This document shows, piece after piece, positions 34,914-45,241 of a stretch of DNA of 64,000 nucleotides. This DNA comes from Ascidia mentula. Its lineage: Eukaryota; Chordata; Ascidiacea; Phlebobranchia; Ascidiidae. The notes under the pieces were generated by a model. The model was not told where the DNA came from, searched no databases, and was given only the letters and a program-made list of their open reading frames with translations. The position numbers and the translations under genes are program-made. The DNA lies in the NCBI GenBank assembly GCA_947561715.1, contig OX387197.1, positions 19,514,266 through 19,578,265 on the forward strand, in the 5' to 3' direction. Position 1 is the stretch's first letter; each line of letters opens with the position of its first letter.

Positions 34914-35576
34914 CTGTAGAAGCAATTATTGCTGCGTAGAGATAAATTATAGAGATCCTTTTTCAAAAATATTTAATTTGTTTATGTTCTTGTTTATTTG
35001 CTTTTTGTTTTGTTCAATTAATTCATGTTTTTAATTTAATTTTTTTATGTTATTTTTCTTATTCTTTTCTCCATAGATTTGTGGAAGAAAGTTACGGTCT
35101 ATCTTTGTTAAATGGCTTAGTTTTCTACGTAGCTATTTGGCGTGAATGCAATACGCCTACAAAAACCATTTTAAGTACGTCATGCATAGTAGTATAACAA
35201 AACAACAGCTGAAGTTCTTGGGCATAATAAATATAGTAGTATCCAGTTTACACAGTTCAGGTATTTAATTAGCCCCTAATCGGGCGACAATTTTTGTGTT
35301 TTAAGCAATTGCTCCTAAAACTAATTCTCTTAAGGAAAGTGTGGTGTGTAGAATATACTGAGACCCAATTCATATTGCTTAAACCCCCGCCTTCTTCATA
35401 GAAATCCCCAAATTTCCCAATTCATCCACTTACCCTTAGTACCTTAGAAAGTAGTTTCAGCGATCACATCTTATATCTTTCAAAAAAAAAATCGTCCACG
35501 AATCAAACCTATATGCACGCCCGGTACTTACTCTCCCCTCATCCGACTAATTCATCACAATTGATTCCTCATCCAG

Positions 35577-36182
35577 CCTCCTCGTCCTCCAATGAGTTCC
35601 TCCTCCACCTTAATAAGCGCCGCGTGAGCCAGCTACCGCCCCGGCGTCGACCAGCACGATACGCCTCCTCGATCTACAATCCACCAGCCCCACTCACACC
35701 TCGGGAAACGAGGGTCCTCCGGAAGATTGCTGCTCCACCTGTCATTAAGGGGAAAACGAGACGCTTCTCGTCGCTTGCCAAATCTGATAAGGATTCATTT
35801 TCTCGGTATGTTCGTTTGCCGTTTTGTTCGGCGAGGTTAAATGCCTGCATCGTTTTATTTGTGCCTCTTTTTATTCGCTGTTTGCCACACATGCGTAAAA
35901 ATCAAATTTTGTGTCCTTTTGTCTGCCTGATATTTTCGTCAAACCCGCAGAAGGGGAATTAATATGGTTAAAAATATCTCTATTTAGACTCCTACTATGC
36001 TTAAACACCACCTTCCTTTAGCTATATTTCATTTCATGACAGTATTCATACTTTTTATGTTGGCTCCCAGGGGATCGGTGATGCGCAACCCCATTCACCG
36101 GCCACATCGTAAGAGGGGAAACCCTGCGACCCCCGGCAGTACCCCAGTGAAATTGCAGATTGGCAAAGTGACGACCGTGTGA
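35577..36182 (+). CDS. MYO9: Alternative 3' coding exons of MYO9
   Basis: Exon 34775-34913 contains an internal GTAATC donor after 34866. Using it joins in phase to 35577-35805 (SSSNEFLLHLNKRR then RRFSSLAKSDKDSFSR) and then 36071-36182 (GSVMRNPIHRPHRKRGNPAT, ending IGKVTTV and TGA). The result is a 2312-residue isoform in place of 2214. Both joins have consensus acceptors (CATCCAG, CTCCCAG) and open frames across nearly 350 bases, which chance rarely gives. The new tail is very basic and ends in Thr-Thr-Val, the pattern of a class I PDZ ligand. That it binds a PDZ protein is inference. Confidence 0.65.
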
Positions 36183-38791
36183 GCAGAAAATCCAATGCAA
36201 CTGCCGTGCCCGTTTCTTCCTTATAACTCCGAGTGGTGTAAGCTGGGGTCTTGTCATCGATGGACATGGATTGTGCGGTCTTAAATATCGATTCCTGTTT
36301 CAACTAAGCGATGTGCGCTTGTGACTAACATCATTAGGCCAGAGGCGGTGTCCGTTTCCTGATTGTTCTTATCCCTTTACATGCGGACAAATGCGTCGCC
36401 CGCGTATCAGTGTTTATGCGTTCACGTTTTTAACCGACCTCGCCCTTGAGTGGTGTGCTTCCATTTGCCTACTGTCATATGAACACATATTATTTGTATA
36501 GAGACGCTGGTAAGCGTGCAGATGTGTTTTTTCGCTCATGCCATATATCACCATGTTCCATACTCTTTTTACGACAATTTCGTTTTTGCCTTCGATGTGC
36601 TTTTACCCATTGGCGATGACGTCACGTCGCTTAGCCAATGAATGTGGATATCAAGCGCAAATCGCTTCAGAGCGGGCGACTTTAATCCGCCAAAGCCATA
36701 CTTTAACATATCCGCCGCTTTCGCCTGCTGCAATTTGGCCATTACATTTTCAGCTAGCTCTAGTCTCGATGTCTGTCTATAAATATGTATATATATATTA
36801 TATTCATGTGCATGTGATTGCCGCTGGTGTCGTAGCATAACCACGTGATCGCCGTCGTTCCACGTCAGTTTGTTTCGCCCTGTTTTTGTGTCACTGTGTC
36901 ACGTGGTGCGCATATCGTCGCTTTGTGCAAAAGCTCATTGTCGCATCCTCATTTTGTAAGGTGCTAGAATGGATCATTGTCCCGTGCGCCACCCACCCAT
37001 CCACGGTACTTCTCCCACGGAAACCAAAGAAATGGTCGGGATTAAGCCCATGGCCTATATTGTCATTCCCTATCTATGCTTAAACCATTATGCAAAAGTG
37101 TCGCGTTATGGGCGCTTACCAAACCCATTACCAAAGTGTCTCAATCCAAGCACGATGCCCACTCGCTTATGTAACAACACGTCATCCTATTAAATATCGG
37201 TACTGTATCCACGGTCTCGCATGACGTATGTACATGAAATGCGGAACAATTGTATTGACTGTTGTAATAACCTGTTGCTGATTTCAAATTCACAATTCTT
37301 CGCGCGCGTTTGTAATCCCCCAATTACCTATACACCGCGTACTGATTAGATTCTATTAAACGTCGCGTTCTTTACATCTCTGTTTTACGTTCCCATTCGC
37401 TTTTCCTCGCGCGCTTTTTGTACGGCAGTAAAACAAAGTTGGACTACCAAAGCTTATGCATATCCTCGGTACGTAATCTGGTCCCTTATTTCACGTTTCT
37501 TCCCGGTCCGCGACGCTTGTCAGCAATTGATCACTCGTTTCCAGCGCGCAAGCACTTGCTCGATCCTCTAACCGACTGATCGCTTCTTGAATCTTCCATG
37601 ACCTGCACACGTGATTATTTTGAACGCCAAATAAATAAATGCCGCGGAATGTGTTTATGTAGTTGTTTGAGAAATCCCGGTGAAAGTTGGTCTTGAAGGT
37701 TACGGCAAGACACTGTTATCGACAGCTTATATTAATTTTAAATTCGCTTTGAACTTTTAATTCAAAATTTAATTTGAACGCATCTTACAAAATTAAAAAC
37801 AATTATGATTGCATCTCAACAATAGAACACCAAGAATTTTCTGTCAGGTGACAATGTTCTTGTGTATAAGCTGCAGACAGATGGCCACTGTTTCGACCTA
37901 AAAGGTCTCATCAGTGCAGCTGGTGTGACTATAAGACGAACTTTGCAGACCAAACGGCCAAGCAAAGACTTCCACTTTGTGGTGACTATACAGTCACCGT
38001 CATCCGTTGGGCACCAAACTAGGTGCAACCTTACGGAGCAAACAAGGTGGAAACACTACGGCCAAGCAAGCTTAACCAATAGTGCCGTCAGGCCCCGTGT
38101 CACAATAATCATATGATAAGCAATGTGGAGCCAATAATATTCTTTCTTCAATGTTCTTCTTTGGCATAATACTTTTGCATTACGACAAATTTATACTGTT
38201 TACTGCGCTAAATGCTGTTCTAATTCACAAGAAAACGCTTTAAATCGCTTGATTGGTATGCGTTGTGAGAATACAAAAATATTTGCCAAAAATGAAGGAA
38301 ACGTCGATTAGGTTTAATACAAATTTTGGGTAAGTATAAAAGGCAGATTGTCAAACCAATAAAACGTGTGCTGTTAAACGGATTTTAATATTGCACTGCG
38401 GAAAGTATGTAGTCCCTAATTTTGTAAAATATATTGGTTTGTATTATTTTACACTTGGTGTCGCTCGCAATTTACAAACGTGCATTCATCCGTAGTATTT
38501 GCTTTGGTGCGCTTAAACTTTAATTTGCAACTTTATGTTTGTGTGTTCATTTAGCTATTCAGCATATGTTTGGAGTCTGTTTTATCACCGTTTGCTGCAT
38601 CAATACTGAATCATTAAATTATCCCTGGCTGTCTGTCCTATCTGTGCAACCTTTATCAGATGCAAATCGCATCACACACAACACACCGAGGTTGAATGTC
38701 ACATGGGCAAGTGATCTTTTGGAAGTAGGTTTCTGTTTCAGAAACTTTGCTCAAACGCAAGAAACTTGAAGTGCATGCTGATCTTTACAAA
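36183..38791. other. Intergenic region between MYO9 and UBXN7
   Basis: About 2.6 kb, with a GC-richer left half that grades into AT-rich sequence. It holds MYO9 3' UTR, the UBXN7 promoter and one copy of a dispersed core repeat at 37867-37920. Short open frames here show no family motif. Nothing else recognised. Confidence 0.45.
37867..37920. repeat. Dispersed core repeat, copy 2
   Basis: agctgcagacag, ggccactgtttcgacct and aggtctcatcagtgcagct match, in order, the reverse complement of 17503-17550 in a MYO9 intron and the sequence at 60599-60641. Spacing is preserved to within a few bases. Confidence 0.6.
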
Positions 38792-41591
38792 ATGGAAAAT
38801 TCCATCAAGGAATTTATTGCAGTGACAGGTAGCCTATAGCCCGTAGTTTTAGATGTTGTTATTGACATTAGCAATAATGTTGACATGTTAATTATTTGTC
38901 ATGAAGGAGCAAATGAAGAAACAGCTAAGCAGATGTTGGATGTTTTTTCTGGAAACTTAGAAGCAGCTGTTTCATCATTTTTAGACTGTTCTGTCCCAAA
39001 TAACATCGGCCCAACAAATGCAGGTGGAAAATGTTGTTTTTTTGTGATTTTTAAACAATATTATTTAGAAAAGAATCATGAGATCTTGTTACTTAATAAT
39101 AGCAAAACCCTTTATCCTTAAACATCCACAAGTTTCAGTAAAGTGCAGATCAGAAATTAATGGTCGAAACTATTTTAGCAACTGCCGATGATGAAGTTAG
39201 AGCACCAATTCCACAAACAAAAGGTGATTAAATGTTATGTGGGTAGATGCTGTAGCCCTTGCAAGTACTAACTTTACAAGGACTGAAAATGTCAATAGTT
39301 AAAAGTGTTACTGGTGCCAAACCATTATTTACATGTTATTAATTTAAAGTGAAACATGTATTTAGGGGTTCTCATTGAAGATTATGACTCCACTCCGCAA
39401 TGGATGGTCAGACATCGGCCACGCTCCGTGTTTGATGGCTTTAGAAACTTTAAGGCTGAAGAAGGTAGTTTTAAACTCGCACTTGTTATTGCCAAGACAT
39501 ATTTTTTACAGTTTCATCTGTCCTTTATAAGCTAGTCATTATTTTTTTTTCTATTTTATCTACTGTTGGTATTGCATTTGTCTTGTTAATTTTCATTTCA
39601 AGACATTCCAATAACTTTAAGTTAGCACTCCATTGCCAACATTAAACTGAAAAAAAAACTGTAACGTTTTGTTGTGTGCAGATTCCAAACCAGGGTCCAA
39701 AAGGCTCAAACGTCTTGAGGATTTATTTCGTCCGCCGCTTGATATCATGCACAAAGGAACATTTGCCACTGTATGTCAGTAGGACAGTTATCTATAATAC
39801 TCTTGTTAACATTTGTGATATTCTTGTGTATTGTGTTAGGCCAAAGCTGAGGGTACAATGCACAACAAGTGGTTGATCGTAAATGTGCAAAATGTTCGAG
39901 AATTTGTTTGTCAAATCCTCAACAGAGATGTTTGGAGTGACACCAACATCAAGTCCTTAATTAAGGAAAACTTTGTCTTCTGGCAGGTATATAGCATTGC
40001 AGATTGTTTTTTTTTGGAATACTATTGTATGTAATGCCAACAAAACTGCACAATATAATGTAGTTGTGTTGTGAATAATTTTTGTGAATGGTGCTAACAA
40101 CAGAGACATGTTAATTATATGAAACTAATGATCCTTGACAGATCTACAGTGACAGTTCAGAGGGTGAAAGATTTATTAACTTCTACAATGTTACTGAGTG
40201 GCCCCATGTTTCTGTTCTTGATCCCAGGACTGCTGGAAAAATGGCATCATTTAAAAACTACTCCAAAGAGTCTGTCATCCAGCAATGTAAGCTAGAGTTT
40301 TTCTATATTGCAGTAAAACTATAATGCTCTCCAACCCTTGAACTGTACAGAATTAACCAATGAAAAAAACAATTTCAATAAAAAGAAGTCCCTTTAGCTT
40401 TATAACTGCATGTCCTTTGTGAACAGTAAAGGACTTCATTAATGATCATGGTGTGTTGGAAGCAGAAGAAAAACAACCTCCTGCAAAAAGAATGAAGGTT
40501 TACCTGTGCTTCTTTTGTAATTGCAGTAGCTGTAAATGTATAATGTTTATTTGAAGCATCTTGCTGTAAGATAATAAAAAGTATTTTTTGTTAAAATTTG
40601 TTTCAATTTACCAATTGTTTGGTTTTATGTCGCAAACACAACAAACTGTTTGTCTCTATTAAAAAAAGTATTAAATTTTGACTTTACTTCATTCGATAGC
40701 ATGACATTCTCGACTCAAGTGAAGACAGTCAAATGGCGGCAGCAATCGCTGCATCACTTCGAGAAGCAACTCGCAGCAGCAGTTCGACCAACAATGAAGA
40801 TAGCCAAGAGGAAGATGAGGACGACAACTTCGTCGACGCCAGCAGTGAATCGAGAGGAAGCCCCATCGTTGTGGATGCTGTCGATGCCGACGATAAACCG
40901 GACAGTGTAATGGCTAGACCAAAAGACGCAGGGGAGATTGCCAAAACTGCAGTTAGCGTAGACTCGCAAACGAAAAATGGTGTCGTCCTGGCGCCGGACA
41001 GGAGTGATCGTAATGGTCATTCGCCGCCTAAACGAAAGTTGGTGAAAATATTTCCAAAAAAATCCCCCACCGCTGGCGCCTTTGAACGATCACGTGATGA
41101 CCACTCACGGTTTGTTCCGTACAAAAGAAAGGAGTCCGAATCGACGGAGCGTGAAGCAACTACGGAGGATACAAACGCCGTTAAGCCTGGGACATCGTCC
41201 ACGGCGAAATGCAGACTGATGCTTCGCTTACCGGACGGGACGCGAGAGAAACTGGTCCTACAGGAGAACGACACGTTAAAAGTCAGTTAAAACGACTCTT
41301 GTTCTCATAGTTCCATTGTGGTGAAATATTTAGAATACTGTATAATTCCTAAATAATAAGAAACCCTTTGTCAGCGTTTATTTACGTATATCTTTGTCAT
41401 TTTGGGACATGTGGTGTTTGTTTACACAGGATCTCATGCACATGCTCTCGTCTAAGAGGCTCGGTCCAGACAAGTTCGAAATTCTGACCAACTTTCCCCA
41501 GAAGCTGCTTTCTACCATGGAACCAACCCTTACATTGAAAGAAGCCGGACTGTGCCCCCAAGATACCGTTTTCATACGCGAAAAATTATGA
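38792..41591 (+). CDS. UBXN7: UBX domain-containing protein 7 (p97/VCP adaptor)
   Basis: UBXN7 links ubiquitinated, cullin-RING-targeted proteins to the p97 ATPase. Ten exons, 38792-38828, 38907-39023, 39179-39223, 39366-39464, 39682-39770, 39840-39986, 40142-40286, 40427-40497, 40700-41281 and 41430-41591, sum to 497 residues (human 489). Domains in order: UBA about 1-45 (EETAKQMLDVFSGNLEAAVS); VRAPIPQTK linker; UAS thioredoxin-like domain about 120-280 (LEDLFRPPLDIMHKGTF, NKWLIVNVQNVREFVCQILN, FVFWQIYSD, VSVLDPRT); a ubiquitin-interacting motif (SQMAAAIAASLREAT) near 315; an acidic, disordered region; and a C-terminal UBX domain about 420-497 (CRLMLRLPDGTREKL, FEILTNFPQKLL, EAGLCPQDTVFIRE). 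The start ATG gives MENSIKEFIAVTGA, directly at the UBA domain, so the N-terminus is about 10 residues shorter than in vertebrates. Confidence 0.96.
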
Positions 41592-42617
41592 CGTCACTGC
41601 GGGACGTCATGTTTAGAGAAATCACCTTAAATCATGGTTCCGGTTGGGCCCGCCGTATTTGCCTTTATCGTCAAAGATAGGGCAGTGGTTGTTGAACGTG
41701 AGTGTAAGACAATATGTTACACATTTGCGTCGACCAAAGGAACATTCACCGTCACGTTACTATAGTGTCTTGACATGGCAATGTTGAAACGGCAAAGATG
41801 GTTAAATACCGTGCTGTAGTAAGGACGGGCGATTCGAACACAGCCTGAAGTTCTGATTCTACACCTCCCGCACTTAGGAACTCTTAACAAAATTATTTGG
41901 TAAATTGGGCACTTCAGAAAATTGTTTTTGGAAATTGTGTAAGTAAAGAAAGTTACGGGAAACACTGCCGGCGGTTAGGACCGCGCATTCCTTTTTACCA
42001 AAATTTTCTAAAAACTTGTTCGTTTTACTTGTGTGATTAGTTGGAATTTTGACACAAAGGTTTCTGTTAAATGCGATTACCCGTGTTCTAGTCTTGAAGC
42101 GATTTCATACATAAAACAACGAACTTTTCTTCAACAATGGTATCTGTCGTCTGCAATCAAATTCTAATATTTTTGTTTGATTTTCTATGTTGTGTGCAGA
42201 CCAACTTTATGAACATGCATTATTAAATATCGAAAGTGTGTAAACGTCTACGGAAGGCAAAAATAGGAATGGACACTGTATGTTTTATTTTAGACAAATT
42301 TAAAAGAACTGATTACTTTCTCCCAGTTCGATGGTCCACTGGCTAATGGTGTCTTTCGCTGCTCCAGTTGCATTTCTCATTATATACAATTAAAGTTAAA
42401 TAAAGGAAAAAATTGAACAGTATCTGTCGAAAGCGAAAACCCGAGCCCGAACTGCTTGTCATAATTTAATTCAGCAAACGTGGAAGTGTAAAGCGTTTTC
42501 TGGTGGTTCAGGAGCGAACATTTGTAATATATAGACTTTTAGCAATAAATTGTTTTTACTACATGAAATCTACCTAACCAGCAGCACTTCTTTCACGTGA
42601 CACAAGTTAACCTTCAA

Positions 42618-42830
42618 TTCAGTTTTAAATGTTACTAGAACAGTCTTGTGTCCACGCTTCTAGATTTAGAATACATGTTTCGATTTTTATCAAAGCATCT
42701 TCAGTTCTACAAACAAAATAAACAGAAAAGACATAGTTACATGCTAAAACGATAAAACTGGCCGAACAGTATACTGTTCTAAACTAGAAGTGTGGACACA
42801 AAGTTGTTCTAGTAACATTTAAAATTGAAC
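42618..42830. mobile_element. Foldback element, 213 bp, arms about 54 bp
   Basis: The left arm 42618-42671 (ttttaaatgttactagaaca, then tgtgtccacgcttctag) and right arm 42777-42830 are reverse complements with a few substitutions. The spacer is about 105 bp. No coding content and no obvious target duplication. It looks like a MITE of unknown superfamily. Confidence 0.75.
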
Positions 42831-42901
42831 ATAGACTTTTAAATTGAATTCAAACTCTGGATCGCAAATGTTCGTTATTAATGGTGTTGCTTGGTCGTTA
42901 G

Positions 42902-43044
42902 GTGGCGGCTTGCAGCTGCCATGTGAAAACGCCAAGAATACCAAGGACATTGTTCTTCTATTATTCGGACGTTACAGCAGACGACCCAAGCTTGCATTTA
43001 CGAATTTCTTATTTGGTCGCATACTCCATTTGGAACGATGCAGG
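42902..43044 (+). other. Isolated exon-like open stretch
   Basis: Between an AG at 42900-42901 and a GTGACA donor after 43044, a frame reads about 48 residues including SDVTADDPSLHLRISYLVAY. Composition is protein-like (Asp/Ser/Leu) rather than AT-rich noise. No partner exon was found and I know no family with this sequence. It may be a relic or chance. Confidence 0.2.
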
Positions 43045-43659
43045 TGACATTTTGCTGTATTCAATTTTGGACATGTGTGTAACATTGACATTGTTTAGAT
43101 GGTCCTGCGGCACGTAACTGATTACATTATCGTGAACTTGTCAAAACCTAAAACAAACCAGTTTCCTGTCACAATTTACGATGAAGAATATAGCACAAAA
43201 TGTCGCTTCCGTATCTCAACACTCGCAAGTTTATATTTGTGCATAAATAGCTAATCGGTTCATAATGAGCATTACTAAATTATCTCAGCCCTGTTTGATA
43301 GGTATTGACTTGGCGACACAAAACAAAAAATGTCTGTTCAAAATATCGTTATTCAGTCCGTTTGTAAGGTGCAGCCGCGTGCTTAAAGGGTCATCGTTGA
43401 CATCCACATACCAGTTGGATTGCCGGACACGAATACACCCAAAGGTGCCGTGAAATCATGAAGTACGTTGTTGGACTGTAAACTGCATCACCAGATGCAA
43501 TGTGCGCTCATAACAGTCGGACGCATTCACCAAAGCGTTTACCAAAAAAGGAACAGCTGCCCGGTATGTGACGTATGCGAGTGCATGGTTTCATAAAAAA
43601 AAGAAAAAAGCTCGCCAAAGCGAAGAATACAAGACACTCGCGTGGTCGCATCACATGTA

Positions 43660-44535
43660 CAGGGTTGCCAGGGTGGCGGTATTCCCGCCCAATTGGGCTG
43701 GTTTTCAACATCGAGTTGCGGGTTATTTTTACGAGTTGCGGGTTGCGGTTTATTGGGCGGGTTCGCCAATGACATTTTCAACCCCTATAATCACGCATTC
43801 TGGCACTAATGTCTCATACCAAGAGTAAACCAATGCGTTCATTTCCCGACAAACGAAACAATCGTACGGCGCAGAGAGTAATAATGCGTTCAGAGAAACA
43901 CGCAGTGGGTGGGTGGGTGCGACAGAAACTTGAACCATGCAACTGGAGTCGTTTTGCCAAAGCAGCAATGGTGCGGAGAAAACGTTATTTTTGAAAACAA
44001 ATTTAAAAAATATAGTAACCAATGAACTAAGGATTACTTGAGGAAACAATGCAGTCAAGAGGTCTTTCGTAGTGTTTAAATTTTTTTGCCATAATGCTTA
44101 CAGCTTCCACGTTTGATCGCTTTACGCACGCGTATGACGAAACTACGGAATACAGATGTACGAGATTTTGTAGTTGTAAAAATACATGTTTTAATTGAGC
44201 GTTTTTTGAAGTTGTTAGTTTCAGTTATATTATGACCCAAATTCATCGAATATTGCAATGTTTTTGCTATGTATTAATGCTCCTTGCAATTAAAGAAAAC
44301 GTAATAGGTAGCGCCATGGTCAGAAACAAATGTGAAAAAACGTAACCGCTGTAGGTTAAAGCTACCGAGTGCGACAATTCACTAACATTTGTCGATTTCA
44401 AGCTAAGTCAGAGTAAAATTGGGCTGGTTTTGGGCTGGTTTTGGGCTTGTTTTAGAAATTTCTTGTTTGGGCGGTTTTTGGGCTAGTTTTTACAAGGCGT
44501 TGGGCGGTTTTAGAAAATTTTACCTGGCAACACTG
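43660..44535. mobile_element. Non-autonomous hAT element, 876 bp, with perfect 8-bp target duplication
   Basis: The termini are cagggttgccagg (43660-43672) and cctggcaacactg (44523-44535), an imperfect inverted pair starting CAG. Identical direct repeats cacatgta flank the element at 43652-43659 and 44536-44543. Subterminal regions are rich in ttgggcggtt and ttgggctggttt motifs in both arms, which look like repeated transposase-binding sites. The middle carries no convincing transposase frame, so it must be mobilised in trans. The perfect duplication suggests a recent insertion. Confidence 0.9.
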
Positions 44536-45241
44536 CACATGTATCATGTTTTGCTTCGCATTGCAGTTGTGAAGCCTGAATGTTTTGGTTGAGCTGCCCT
44601 GAATAGCTAGGCAATTTAAGCCAGGAAGCAGCGCGTCACACCGCAGGTACTCGTTTTTACTGCTGCTTTTTGTTCTAGGCCTTGAGACAGATGATTGCTG
44701 ATTGCTCGGCGTTATTTACTTCTTATTAATTTTCGATTTTAAATTATGACCTGATGTGCTTTGCGATCAGCGCTAATAGTCTTGTGTTTACTCTTTTACC
44801 CACCGGCTGACAATATGCGTACGGCAAACACGCGAACAGTCGTAAATGCAATAAACGTCCGTGTTTACAAGAGGGATACGTTATCTGTCTAAATTCCACC
44901 AGACAAACGAGCGGTTCGGCGAATATTATTCGTGAATAAATTTTACCAAGGTCAGAAGGCTGTGTTGCTAGGAAGGCAGCGCAAATTTTTGTCACTAAAG
45001 GGGAAGGTTGTTGTAACGCTAGTAACTGCTACAAATTTTGCGCGTATATAAATTGGTAATTATCTATTCCTATACATTTTCCTTTTTCCTAGTTGATCTA
45101 TAGGCCTGGTGGTGCTGATTGTTAAAACCAGCTGGTGCTTCTGGAGTCTACCTCTGACAGAAAAAAAAATTGGTAAGTTTGTAGTATATTTGATATTTAG
45201 GCCTAAAAACTTATGACAATATCTACCTTTTTCCAGCTTCC

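Larger units (their letters stand above)
41592..45241. other. Intergenic region between UBXN7 and FAM107
   Basis: 3.65 kb containing a foldback element (42618-42830), one exon-like open stretch (42902-43044) and a full-length non-autonomous hAT element (43660-44535). The FAM107 promoter and any 5' non-coding exon must lie in the right part. A CTTCCAG acceptor just before the FAM107 ATG at 45235 implies an upstream untranslated exon that I could not place. Confidence 0.5.
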
